Below, piece by piece: positions 49,250 through 61,519 of a stretch of 64,000 nucleotides of DNA; the stretch's first letter is position 1; every line of letters begins with the position of its first letter. Under the pieces are notes generated by a model that was given only the letters and a program-made list of their open reading frames with translations, was not told the origin of the DNA and did no database searches. The translations under genes and the position numbers were made by a program. Source of the DNA: Pilatotrama ljubarskyi (Eukaryota > Basidiomycota > Agaricomycetes > Polyporales > Polyporaceae); the NCBI GenBank assembly GCA_022385805.1, contig MU277678.1:417413-481412 (forward strand). Direction: 5' to 3'.

Positions 49250-52140
49250 ATGTCTTCTCAGTCCGGGAACCCCATCTCTCCTCCTCCCAACCCTGCAAAC
49301 AGCGCAAACACGGGCGGCGTCCGCAGGCATCACACCATCTCCGCTTCATCGCGCGCCGCTCGTCCCACCTCCAAAATCGCACTCGACAACAACATCGACG
49401 ACCCACAGGCAGAGCAGTTGTGGAACGATGACGAGCTCGTGGACCAGGACTGGGTCGGAGGCATCGGCGCTGTGGGCGAGAAGTCCTCGCTTCACAGACA
49501 GGCGTCATTGCCGACCAGATACCATCGTGGTAGGTCACAATCGCTCTCTGGGCTCATTTAGCCTTGCACCCACTCGATCGGGCGCACTCTTTCTTGTCTC
49601 GACCGTCCAGTCTTCTGATCGCATCTCCAGCTTTCGGTGGCCAGGCAGGAAGGCAGCCCGGTTCTCATACCCCTCGTACCTTGAACAGTCTATCCGCCAT
49701 CGCAGGCCACGAGGGCGATGAAGAAGAGTGGGAACGCGAGATGCGTGGCTTCCGGAACGAGGATGAGGTGCGACATCCATGTTCCTCCCCCGCAATCACG
49801 CGCATTTGCTCACAGTGGTTTGCAGCACCCCGGTATGTCCGTGTCCGACCACGGGCACGGTATGGCCGATTCTTCAGCCTCCGCTTCACCGTTGTCCCCT
49901 CATTTCGCCGGTGGTCTGCCTAACGTTCCCTCCCCGCCTCCGGGGGCTTCGGGTGCTGCAGGCGTCAGGAGGCACCAGAGTCTCAACTATCCCACTGCCA
50001 CCGCTTCCGTGAGACGGCTAGCATCCGGCTTGAAGCGTGCAGGGACCCTCCAGGTGGGGGCTAAGAACGCGCAGGGCGTCCCGTACTCAGGCGCTCAAAG
50101 TCCAAGCCCCACAAACGCTGACGAGTACGATGACAATGAAAGCGTGCGGGCCGACGAGGACTCGTACTTCGCGCTTTCAGGACAATCCGGTAGCCAGTAT
50201 CCCGGTAGTCCCATGGGCCGCTCCTCGCCCTGGAGCACCCCTGGCGGCGAATGGCGTGCTCAAATGGGTGCCAACAATACTGGCGCGTATGCCGGGAACA
50301 ACGCTGGCATCGACGACGTGTCTCGTGCTCTCTCTCAGTTGGAGATCAACCAGCAATATGCGAACATCGCGCAGGGTCAATCCGCCCACCCCCCTCGCTT
50401 CAACCCATCTCACCCGCCTCCCGTACACGCCCCCGGTATGCGCAGCGGCAATGGTGGCGGGCCCACCTCGCGGAAATTGCAGCTTGTCACTGATCTCGAC
50501 GGTCGCAACAATCAGAGTTCGGTCCAGAGCGCCTCTGCATACGTCCCTCCCATCGGTCATGGACTCGTGCAGCCCGGACAAGGTGGCCAGCAGTCGACTC
50601 GCGACGAGCAGCAGCAGCAACAGCCGCAGCCGCAGCCGCACCACCGTGATCGTGCCTTTACTGCGTCCGGAGGAACTCCCTGGGACAATAAGGAGCGTCT
50701 CCTGGTCGGCCGCGCGTCGAACCCCAGCTTGCAGCAGCTATACCAGCAGGGTAAGCTGGCGGAGGGCAACGGGCAGGGGATCCCGAGCGTTCCGTCCATT
50801 CCGTCGCAGTACTTGAACCAGGGTCAAGCTCCGCGCATGGGCGCCTCAGCCTCGGTCAACACCGTGGGCGGCCAGGCTGGCCAGAACCAGAACCAGGGGC
50901 AGCCCGGGCAGAACGTGAGCGGCGGGGACAGTTTTATCACGTCCCCTATCGACGTGCCAACGCTGATCGCGACGAAGGGCTATAACCCGGTCGAGTTCGA
51001 CACGCGGCCAGCATTCGTGAGTCGTCCTTTATTCCGGTTTTGTATGATCGGCGATGATTGAGTTTGAGGGGCAGGCGCGATACTTCGTGATCAAGTCGTA
51101 CACGGAAGACGACGTTCACAAGTCGCTGAAGTACGAGATCTGGAGCTCGACCGACCCTGGAAACAAGCGTCTCGACAAGGCTTTCAAGGAGACTGCCGGG
51201 CGCGGTCCCATCTACCTCTTCTTCAGCGTCAACGCGAGGTATGTCTGCGTGCACCCCGCCTCATTGCGTAGAGCTGCTCTGACCACGGTAAATCTACCCA
51301 GCGGCCACTTCTGCGGCATGGCTGAGATGCTAACTCCGGTACGTACAAGATTGATCATAGGTTCGCCTACATGCTGACAAGATCAACATCTCAGGTCGAC
51401 TACACCCGCAGCTCCACTGTCTGGGCATCCGACAAGTGGAAAGGCGTTTTCAAGGTGCGGTGGATCTTCGTCCGCGATATCCCCAACGCCAGCCTGCGGC
51501 ACATCCGACTTAAGTAGGTTGCCCTGGTGATGGTGTCTCAGCCACGATGCTGATACGTTCCCAGCAACACGCAAGAACGCAAACCCGTCACGAATTCCCG
51601 TGACACGCAGGAGCTCCTCCCGGACGCCGGTCAGGAGATGCTCCGTATCTTCCACACGCATCCTGCCAGGACGTCTCTTCTGCAGGACTTCGCCTTCTAT
51701 GAGGTAAGTCGGGTTGCTCGATGCTTCTGGGGCAGATGTTGACCACCACGAAGCTTCAAGCCATGCAAAAGGCGCAAGCGCAGGCCCTCACCCAGGGCGC
51801 CTCTTCGCCGACCCAGACGCCTATGGGCCTCCAAAACACCGGCAACCAATCCCAGGGCATCTCGCCTACGGGCACCGGCCAGCACCCGTTCGCGATGTCC
51901 AATCCCGCCGCTCTCGCGTATGCTGCCCAGCAGATGGGCGGCCTACCGCAGATGAACATGAACATGGGCATGGGCATGGGTATGAGCATGAACCCGATGC
52001 TCCAGATGCAGATGAACATGGGCACGGCGTTCGCGAACCCGCACGCGATGCAGAGCGTCATGCGTAACCCGAGCCCGGGTCCGATGCCTGTCGTCGGCGG
52101 GCAGAACTTCATGGGCCTCGGCGGCATGCAGGGTTTCTAA
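49250..52140 (+). CDS. YTH-domain m6A reader (YTHDF/Pho92 type)
   Basis: Cytoplasmic reader of N6-methyladenosine in mRNA. A long disordered N-terminal half (about 49250-51010) is rich in Ser, Gly, Pro and Gln with a short poly-Gln run near 50610. The YTH domain (about 51075-51700) reads [113 protein letters not shown]. The tryptophans in EIWSS and in the TVWASDKW stretch fit the aromatic cage. The C-terminal tail is Gln-rich, then strongly Met-rich (repeated NMGMGM and QMQMNMG at about 51950-52020). Stop at 52138-52140. Five or six introns. The family call is firm. Confidence 0.94.
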
Positions 52141-53066
52141 GAGTCTCTAGTGGCCCCTTCGCCCCGTCGCCCACGGACATCGAAGGAACTCTCCAAGTCG
52201 CGCGCCTTCCTTGAATATAGAATGAACCGTCAACCCACGGACGGGTGGAAACTGGTACAGTTGTGCGCTAATATCTATGTATGCCTCCCCTTGCTGTTCT
52301 CTTCTCCGTCCCTTTGTCTACTCTCTTGCAAACGTACCCATGTATTACCACCGACGTCTGCTCGCAGCGCTCGCCTATCTATCCCGTGTCCTGTCGCAGC
52401 ATAAAGTTACCATAATGACCGCCATGCCCCTTTGATCCCTCTTCTCTTCAGCAGCGCTGCCCCCTTTCGTACCTAGCCTACGATGTGCCTCCTGTTGTGT
52501 CTCCGATCCTAGGAATTCGTTGTTGCCCCCTTTACCTTCCCTGCTGTTGTTTCCGAGTCCTTGGTTTTGACCTTTCTCTTTCCCGACTCTTGCTGCCCCC
52601 CCACCCCCTTAGTGCCTTTACGCTCCGCTGTGTTGCGCTCGGGGCTGCAGTACTGCAGTCGCCATACTCCCTTTCTCCTTCGTACACAGTACCATCACAC
52701 GGGACGATGAATCCGAACGGACGTGGACTATCGAATGTTCGCATGTATTTGTCCTGCAATGTCCCGTACATACGCACTGTAGTTCTTGGTTCGTTCGCAA
52801 TTCCACCGATTCCCTTGTGTACCTTTTGCCTCAAATGCTCTTGTGAAGACCAACGCCTTGCTTTGGGTTGATTCTGACCCTGGCCAGCCCTAGAGGCGCG
52901 ATGCTGCAGGGGCGTGACCGCGACGCGTCGCGTGCTGCAGTAGCGCTGCTGCAGGGCTGCACGGAGAACGCCGGCATCCATCCATGCAGCGCGTGCCATC
53001 TCTGCGCTTCGCGCCTTCTCTTGCACTCTCCCATCGTGCTCCTCAGGCCTTCACACCGAGCCTCGC
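52141..53066. other. Intergenic between YTH and Gfd2-like genes
   Basis: About 925 bases with a pyrimidine-rich stretch (52440-52620) downstream of YTH, consistent with 3' UTR, and the promoter of the next gene on the right. Open frames in both directions lack domains. Confidence 0.4.
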
Positions 53067-54857
53067 ATGCAGCCCGTTCATTACCACCAGATTGGTGGTT
53101 ACAGAGCGCATCTGCGGTAAGCGAATTCCTAGCGAGCACACGCCAAGACTGATATGGGTGCTTGGCGTCTTCCGTACTTTCAGAGACAACTCCAATGACA
53201 CTCTCGCGACCAGGCTGATGGAGCGAGCTGGTGGGGAATTCGTGCTGGGTAGGCGGACGCGGGCTTCCGTAATCTACAGACGCCTCATGTATCGACCCTC
53301 TGCAGGAATTCGACCCTGCGGGGCGTCATACTTGCTTCTGCCGAGCGACAGGTTCTACGAACTACGCCTGGGACACCCGGCCAAGGGAGAGCGGCTATGG
53401 AGGGCCTCTGACTTTGTGTCGCTTTCGCCCGTCCAGTTCCCTACTAAGGTGGACTTGGCCGCGAAGTTCAGCATGCTCGCGTCGAACAAGAAGTCCACTG
53501 ATGGACGTCCGCGCGACCGGAGTAAGGCGAACACGGCGTATACTGCAGGGGGAGAGGGCCTATCCCCCGCAGGTATCGCGAGGTCGTCCTTTGAACACCA
53601 GAGGTTAGGACCATTCTCTAGCATTGCTGTAATCCCTCACTGAGACCGTGACGGGTAGGGTATTCTATCGGCTGTGCCAGAACACCCTCGAGAGGCCCTT
53701 GGACTACGCGCTGAGGCTGGCACCATGGATTCGCGACGTACGCATATTCTCCTTCGCCTTCAACACCTGGGCGGCAGACACCCGGTCTCTCGACGAGCGA
53801 GAGGCGGACCCCAAAGTGCTCGACGTCGGTTGGACGGAGTTCAACGCACCTACGGATTCCGCCGACCTGAGTGCTCTTTCGACGTCTCATTATGTTGCAG
53901 AGGAGCAACGATTTCTCAACAATCCCGGTAAGAAGAAGTTGGTGAGTGAACAGTCTGCATCCGCATACGATGAATCCATACCTGACTGATTACTTGTACT
54001 AGTCCTTGCCAGATATCACTCAGAATATGCCCAAGGCGACCATTAGCGCACTCTTGAAGGATCTCTTTGCGTCCACACGCGACGGGAATCGTTGCGCCCC
54101 AATGATCCTATTGGTCTATGATGAGAGGATGACACGTTGTATTCTGCGCCATCTGGGAGTCGACACCTCGCAATGGAGAACGGGTATCAAGGACCTCCTC
54201 TATTTGCCTGGCGCGACCGACGACGGCAGGAGAGACCGCGAGACATACTATGATAGCAAACGGGACTTGCGCAGTAGCAGCGGGAAGTGGTCGCGCGACC
54301 GTTCAAGGTCACCGCGTCGGCAAGGAGCTGCAGAGCACGGCGTACGCCCGCGTTCCCCGCCCGCCCCTCACATCCCCCCGCCGGTGTACATAGTCGACGT
54401 GCGCCAGATGTACCAAATCATGATGCAGGTACATTCACGGAACGATACCGTCCTGTCGAACGCGATCTCGCTAGGCGTGAAGGATACGGCACCAGTCAGG
54501 GGGGAGGAGGATCGGGTGATCTATCAAGACGTCGATCCTATGAGTTGGTGCGCGGGAAGGGAGAGCAGGCGAGTATCATACTTATAACTGTGAATGGCTC
54601 TACTCACGCCGACTATCAGACTGATAGGCTACATGTGGGAGGACATGGCAAACTCGATCGCGATCGACGAACAGCGAGCGCTACGGCAACAATACTCGAA
54701 GGAGCCCCGGCTTGAAGCAGCAGCCCAAGGGCTGGGTGATAATGGGGAGGTGGATCCGAATGATATGATTCAAGCAAATCCCCCGTCTGGAGTCAGGGGG
54801 AGTGCGCCGAAGCCCGTGGGGATGTTCGATTCGGATTCGGAGGATGATGATTACTGA
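53067..54857 (+). CDS. Gfd2/YDR514C-like protein with ribonuclease-H-like fold
   Basis: The start MQPVHYHQIGGYRAHLR splices to DNSNDTLATRLMERAGGEFVLG, then to IRPCGASYLLLPSDRFYELRLG, WRASDFVSLSPVQFPTKVDLAAKF and a Lys/Ser-rich linker. A fold resembling the fungal Gfd2/YDR514C C-terminal domain (RNase-H/exonuclease superfamily) begins near 53710 with IRDVRIFSFAFNTWAAD and VLDVGWTEFNAP, followed by SALSTSHYVAEEQRFLNNP, APMILLVYDERMTRCILRHLG and YIVDVRQMYQIMMQ. The usual first acidic residue (F-D-x-E) appears here as SFAFNTW, so catalytic function is doubtful. A basic RS-like patch (DRSRSPRRQ) lies near 54300. The end is acidic (FDSDSEDDDY). Function is unknown; Gfd2 in yeast is linked to mRNA export. 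Confidence 0.72.
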
Positions 54858-55225
54858 AATACCCGTAGATGGCGAGGTGGTGGTGTAGGAGCGAGATATA
54901 TCATCTCGGACCGGTTTATGTTGTTGTATTGCTCTGTGCTTGGCCTATGTACGAGATAGATGCTGGTTCCAATACTTGAGTCCTCTATCGGCTTGCCTGT
55001 CCGCGTCTAGCTGAGTCTCGCTAGCCGAGATGATCTACGATGGTTGCCAAATCAGGAAGCGCACAATTGTATGCAGTTCAATCCCGAGCATGGTGAGCGC
55101 GACAACAGCCTCCTCCTCCGTTACGCCTCCTTCACGCTCCTTACCTCTCCACAACGGCACCTCATTGATTTCTGGAGCTCCGCATACGCCTTTATACTTG
55201 CCTGTGACGACCCTTACTTTGCGCG
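54858..55225. other. Intergenic upstream of PAC1
   Basis: About 370 bases between the Gfd2-like stop and the PAC1 start; should contain the PAC1 promoter. Nothing specific seen. Confidence 0.35.
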
Positions 55226-56958
55226 ATGTCTCTGCTCTCGGAGCGGCAGAAGGAAGAACTGTACGTGCCGATTGCATATGCTGAGACTCTGGGCTAGCTT
55301 CACGTACAGTGCGCCTTGAAGTCAGAAATCAATCCTCGAGTATCTTCACGCGAACAACTTTACGGATGCATTCAATGCTCTCAAGTCGGAGGCGGGCATC
55401 GACTACACGCCGGACCCGAAGGCGAAGTATGCAGGGCTGCTAGAGAAGAAGTGGACGAGTGTGATACGGTTGCAGAAGAAGGTGCCGTGGCGCATCAGCC
55501 CCATATATGCTCCTTTGGCTGACCTAGCGTGCGTGTGTGCGTGTCATGGTACGTAACAGATCATGGACCTAGAGAACCGCAATGCCGCGCTCCAAGAAGA
55601 ACTCTCATTATCACCCGCCAAACGCGCCGCCCTGCAAACCGATTGGGTACCTAGAGCACCTGCCGCATATGTACTAAAGGGACATAGAGGGCAAATCTTG
55701 AGTGTCGCGTTCCACCCCACCTTCAACCTCCTTGCTTCTGCGAGCGAAGATGCGACCGTGAAGATATGGGACTGGGAGACCGGAGAGTTCGAGAGAACTT
55801 TGAAGGGACACACAAGAGGCGTCAATGATGTGGCTTTTGATAGCAAGGGCAACCTGTTAGGTGTGTACTGCCCTGTAGTGACCCGTCTTGCGCGTTTCGT
55901 TGAACACCTGATGCGCTAGTGACTTGCTCCTCCGACCTCTTCATCAAGATTTGGGATGTGCAAAATGAATGGAGGAACACGAAGACTTTCCCCGGACATG
56001 AGCATACAATCTCGTCTGTCAGGTTTATGCCGGGAGATCAGCAGATCGTCAGCGCCAGCAGAGACCAAACGATACGCATTTTCGATGTCGCCTCCACGTT
56101 CGTGGCTACCGCATCTTGAATCCTCATAGAGACCGACTAACTGCGATTCGTCCCCGCAGACACTTGGTTCGTACAATCACTGGTCACTCGGACTGGGTGC
56201 GGTGCGTTGAGCCGTCGGAGGATGGTCGAGTGATTGTAAGCTGTTCGAACGACCAGGTGAATATATGCCCCTCCTACCTCGCATGCTCTGCAGCTAAGGC
56301 GCATCTCATAGACGGCGCGTGTAATCGACCCGTTGACCGGCGAAACTAAGATGGAGCTACGAGGTCACGAGCATACAGTGGAAGTGGTCGTCTTCGCGCC
56401 TCCAGTTGCTTATGCCGCCATTCGGGAATTGGCTGGGATTCCTGTAAGTCTTGGTTTAGACCCAGCTCCTGGGAACAATCCTCACTGTAGTTGCGGCAGA
56501 ACACGGAGCGGTCAAATCGACCGGCGGCGTATGCAGCGACAGGCTCTCGAGATAGGACTATCAAGCTGTGGGATACCCAGACAGGCCAGCTGCTCCGCAC
56601 GCTTGTAAGTCGGAATGTCGTGAGCCCCGCATTTGTGAGCGCTGACTCAATGCCCTGCATACAGCAAGGTCACGATAACTGGGTACGGGCACTTGTTTTC
56701 CATCCAAGCGGGAAATTCCTCCTCTCTGCGTGTGACGACAAGACGATCCGCGTGTGGGAGCTTTCTACGGGTCGATGTGTGAAGACCGTCGAAGCGCACG
56801 GCCACTTCGTGAACTGTATGGCATGGGGACCTCAAGCTCCTACGGACCCAGCGAAGGCAAACGGTACCTCAGGGACGGGGAAGGCCGAACCAGAGAAGTT
56901 CGTTAACGTCGTCGCCACCGGCAGCGTCGACCAAACGATCAAGATCTGGCTGCCATGA
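55226..56958 (+). CDS. PAC1: Nuclear distribution protein PAC1/NudF (LIS1), dynein regulator
   Basis: Regulator of cytoplasmic dynein needed for nuclear migration in hyphae. [13 protein letters not shown] splices to [31 protein letters not shown], the LisH domain, then [27 protein letters not shown], the coiled coil. Seven WD40 repeats follow, for example [120 protein letters not shown], and a last blade [12 protein letters not shown] with the stop at 56956-56958. The last blade contains the fungal insert (about 25 residues rich in Gly, Thr and Lys). Several short introns. Confident call. Confidence 0.95.
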
Positions 56959-59631
56959 TCTTCCATGCTGGCATGGGCTTGGCTTCGCGCGGATCCCGCC
57001 CCGCAATGGGCTTCTCCACTCGTCAAGAGTTAGCTGCTTCCTAGATGACGTGTAATGTCCGGTGTCTCTTCAGGTGATCTTCCGGTGAGATACCGCACTA
57101 TTGTGTCCTGGTTCCTCCTCCTGATTCTCTTCTGCGTCCATTCAGCAATCACGCAGCATACACTGCCTTGCTATCCGATCACGTAGGGCCGCTCACGCTG
57201 CTTTCCCCATAATATCACTGATACTACCCATCGCTCCTTGCTCTGCATCACGCGCTTAGTATTGTTACCCTCCTTCGGCGCACATACCCCGTATACTTTG
57301 GCGACATATCAACCTTACTTGTACATTTATTCCCAAACGCGTGTGTGCATCTACCACCAAATCGGAGGTGTTTCCCGGCTATGAACCGGAATATCGAACC
57401 GGTGAGGCTCTGAGGTTAGTGAGGGCCCTCTGGGCCCTGCAGTAACCTGTAGCACTCTGCTAAGCACGCGCCGCTTTACCACGTCCCATGCGTATGAGGA
57501 TGTGAATGTATCGTGATACAGCAGGGCCTTGGAACTACCGCAGCTTCACCGATCATAACACCTGCGATAAGGCTATGTTGCTCCCTTTGCTACGCTCATG
57601 CGGGCCGCTTCGATGCCAGTGGTATGTCGTACTTGGGACGGGGGCGACCTCTGACTTCCGACAAAGGTCACAAGTCTAGGCAGAAGGTAGAGTTACTACT
57701 CGTCATCCTTCGACCTTCTCTGATCTGCTGCAAGTTGAGCTAGCGGTTGAATTCATCCAACGCCGCGAAAGGCACTCCGTCGGAATCAGTACCCTCTCAG
57801 CATTTTTCAAAGTTGACAGGATCACGATCCACAGCCCGTACTGCCAGGTCATAAGGGGGGAGGCATGCTGCAGGCGCAGAGTTCCAACATAGCTGTCGGC
57901 ATCCAAGGCATCCATTCCGAAATGCTGCTATTTCAGAGGCACCGGCAATTAGACTACCTTCGCCGCAATAAGGGGCGATATCCAATGAGCCATGACATCC
58001 ATGAACAGAGTTGCTGCACGGCCGGGCTGCAACCTATATCATGCATGTGGCTCCGACAAGGACTGCATTGCTTTCACCCTTTGAACTTAGTAGCGCATCT
58101 TCCGCGACAAGCTTTCTAGCTGACAGGCCGCGCTGAAGTAATGACGGGAGCCTCGAATGCTCCTCCATTGTGGTGCTCCCTAGCTCGTGCGAGCATCAGG
58201 ACGTATTCGGGGCGGTTGTTTCGCGTCCCTGATAATTCTCCATGCTCCAACTCGCGAGCCCAAGCCCATCTCATCACCTCATGCCTGACGCCGAGGAGCG
58301 AGTACTGGGCAGAGCACTTGCCAATACGCGTACGCTGACCAGTGGTGCCATCGCCTTACAGCTTCCGGGATAGATAGCCTGGTATGTCGTGAACGCCTGG
58401 TGACGTCTCAAGAAGTCTGCCTCGATGATAATGGTCATTTTGCGGTCCCTGGAGAACCCATACTTAGCTTCTTGAGCCACTGGCAAGAACCGTTCTTGGT
58501 GCATCAGATGATGCCCCCTGAGAAGTCCCCGCGTTGGGGTCAAGATGGAGCTTGCAATCACTGGCTTCACCATCATTGTAGCGTCGCGCTGAGGATACGG
58601 AGAGTATCGGTTACGGACAAGAAACACGAAGTGGCTGCGGGCAACGTATCGCCTATGTCAATAAACTGCTGCAACTTGATTAGGAGTCGGCTGTGCGTGT
58701 GGAGACGCGCCCGTCGTAAAGCCCAGTGTGTCTGACGAATGCTGGTCCGACGAGGTGTGTGGTCTTCCCGGCGCGTAGTACGTAATTGCATAGCCTGATA
58801 GTCTGACCAAAGACTACTTTTATTTCCATCTCACTCTGGGGAACCAGGAACGTACCGTGGTGTATCAATCGCCGACCCCGAATACGCTGGGAAGCCGACC
58901 CCTGTATGCGTCATTTGCTATCTCGAGCCGTCCCTGTAGCCTATCTCGGAGGCCTAGGCTCCTCGTGTAGTAATGGCACCGCGCGCTCTTTGGAGCTCCG
59001 TGGCACTCGCTTTGAGAGGACCCAGCATCAGTGTTCCGACGCCTTCAGACCAAGTGGTAACCTCTTCACTCTCACCGCCCCGCCGCGGGCCACTAGTACT
59101 GGCAACTTAGACAGTGAAAAGTGATTGATTCCTGCTTGCCACTCCGGAATGACATTTGCGTGTCACAAACTGAGTGGATATATGACATGAATGATGCGCG
59201 CTGGTGCCTTGAGCGGGTGACAGAACTCAGAGGAGTCGTTGATGCTGACGTGGTGGCGATAACTTGAATGGCAGCCGGGGCTAGCGGCGGGGACGCCCAC
59301 AGGAGACATGGCAGTTGCCTCACAGGACAGTCACAAACGCGTCCAGCGGGATCGCATCAGCCCTTGCAAGCATGCCACGTATGGTCCCGGTATGGCGTTG
59401 AATATTGGGAGGCCAATGATAGCTCAAGGCCACATATACCACACGCGCTCACTCAGGCTGGTGGGCTCACACTGCACAGTTCCGAATGACAGTTCGTAAC
59501 GCGACGGGCGCCTTCCGCCTTACCTCCGCGTCGGTGCACGTGCCATGCCGTCGGCACAACAACGATGAGTCCGAGCGCAGCAAGTTCGACAGGTACCTTC
59601 GTTCAAATCCATACACACATCCATAGTAGTA

Positions 59632-59717
59632 CAGCTGTTTGCGAAATCATTGGACAGGAACTCCGCTTGACGCGCCGCGCCCAATTTGCGCAAAAGACGC
59701 GAAACGCACGGTGAGCT
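59632..59717 (+). repeat. Left terminal inverted repeat
   Basis: About 86 bases matching the reverse complement of 60409-60494. The outer 25 bases are perfect and the inner part is looser. Confidence 0.75.
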
Positions 59718-60408
59718 CGGACAACTTTGCAATGTACCTTCAAAGCTACGAGAGCCGTTTAGAATGCAAGATATGTATTTTTTCTGTCACCATTGGTCCT
59801 CGCCATCCCTCTACGAGTGGTTGGGGCGATATACTGAGGATACGAAACGAGCCAAATCATGGGCGTCTAACCCAACGCATTGGGCGCTTACCACTAGAAA
59901 AGGGCGTTGAGGACTCGACGGACGGTTGCGAGCACAATTACAGGTAATGACCACAGTAAACCGTGATTTGGGGCTTTAGTAGACTACTGCCAGGCTCTCG
60001 GACTGTTCTGGGGAACGTTAGAGCGCGCAGGTGCGAGATGCAGCCCTCACTTACTCCTATGAGCCGACCATGCAGTCAATCATCCCCAAGTATATATGAC
60101 CGGTCAAAAATGACATAAACATGTTCTTGGACATCTATACAGGCTGTACAGCCCTGTAAAATGTCGCAAATGCCGCTGCCGTGCTCTCAGAACGCTCGAG
60201 TGTTCCACTGGTACCAGTTTCCTCTTAGGCGCTCGCTGAGCTGTCAGTTAGGCGCCAGAAACCGCGATCCTCAAGGCATCTGTATTCGTCTCCTCTGTCG
60301 AAGAAAGTTTACAGGAAGGGATATCTAGCACATAGCAGCATATATACGCGATTATACCGCTTTTGAGCCACTGAGGGAGCACCGATGAGACCCTATGAAT
60401 TTCAGTCT

Positions 60409-60494
60409 GAGCTGTCCGCGCGTTTTGCGTTTTTCGGGTGATTTGAGCGCTGCGCGTCAAGCGGAGTTTTGTCCAATGATTTCGCAAACAGCTG
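60409..60494 (-). repeat. Right terminal inverted repeat
   Basis: Reverse complement of the left arm. It ends in CAGCTG directly before TA at 60495-60496. Confidence 0.75.
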
Positions 60495-61519
60495 TAACCG
60501 CTGTGACGCCCTTCAACCAATCTACTCGCGCCGGAAGGCAACGATGGAGTATACAATATGGCCCATCGGCATCTTGGAGAGCGTGCTCTACGCACTCGGA
60601 GTCGGAACTTGAAGGAAGGGAGGAAGGTCAGCCGGCGCATTTATGCCAGGAAGTTCCCAAAATTGGGCCGATTATTGGCATGCCGAGTCTTTCTCACCTT
60701 TGGCCTTCTGCTGACAGAGGATCCTCATGCAATGATAAGAACTGTGCCCCATACGTGATGCCGAGTCGCTGGTTGGTATGTCAAGGCTTAACCGCCGCCG
60801 ATGGCACAGCAACATGTGCACATCCTTCCAGTGCAGATGCTCTCTCGGCCTGCCCGCTCTTGACGATCCGTAAAGCATACATCCAGACTGCCTTCTGTCG
60901 AGCTTTCATTACCGAGCCTCGGATGAGCGCCGAAGGTGGGCGAACACACGACATCTATGTCGAGAGAGGTGCACGAGGCCACACGGAGCTATTTCGCACA
61001 TCCGAGTGTATCGAAGCTAATCTCAACATCGACAGCGAACTCTCGGCCTATCCTGACTAGCCTTCGCATCTTCCACGCACGCGTATGTGCGAATGGGCAC
61101 GGAGGCAAAGGCGTGTTCGTTAGTAGGCGGTAATTTTTCATGAAATTTACTCATAAGTTCCTGTTGCAGATGCATTCCCACCACGGAAGACCGTACCTCC
61201 GGTGTGCGCTTCCCGTGCGGTGTCGGAGCAGCCGGTCAGGCGGGTGAGTACCATGTTACGGCCACGGCAGATTGCGTTTGTTCTCATTCCAGTTCGCTAA
61301 GAATGCTATCTACAGTGACTTGGTGTAACATGGGCCGCCGCCCATTGTCCGTGTGCCTGGGTGTATGCGATAAGGTCACTGGTATGCCGTCGCAAGAAGC
61401 ACCATGTGCTTCAACACCAGCGTGGCTCGCGATGGCGCTAGCTGTGTGAGTTCCGTGGATATATATGCCTCGACGGGTTCTCACCCAACTCCAGGGCCAC
61501 TCTCCCAGTCGCATTCACC

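Larger units (their letters stand above)
59632..60494. mobile_element. Probable non-autonomous DNA transposon with long terminal inverted repeats and TA target duplication
   Basis: The left end starts CAGCTGTTTGCGAAATCATT and the right end is its reverse complement, finishing in CAGCTG at 60489-60494. The first 25 bases of the two arms are identical; similarity then continues with small differences to about 85 bases (left to about 59717, right from about 60409). The element is flanked on both sides by TA (59630-59631 and 60495-60496), the target duplication of Tc1/mariner/pogo-type elements. The 863-base span has no transposase reading, so it would need an autonomous partner elsewhere. The divergence of the arms suggests it is old. 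Assignment to a superfamily is inferred from the TA alone. Confidence 0.72.
56959..61519. other. Gene-poor 4.5 kb tract between PAC1 and OPT
   Basis: No conserved protein domain was found on either strand. It contains the inverted-repeat element at 59632-60494. The longest frame (60395-61060, plus, 221 codons) overlaps that element's right end and has no recognisable domain. The left end (to about 57350) should be the PAC1 3' region and the right end (from about 61200) the OPT promoter. The rest is probably decayed DNA. Confidence 0.4.

Noticed and set aside
57360..57450. Possible tRNA gene, suggested by short inverted CCGG-type motifs.
   Set aside because: No matching A and B boxes or acceptor stem could be found. 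No tRNA was supported anywhere in the window.
60395..61060. 221-codon plus-strand frame in the gene-poor tract.
   Set aside because: Its first part is the inverted-repeat arm of the transposon-like element and the rest has no domain or splice structure.
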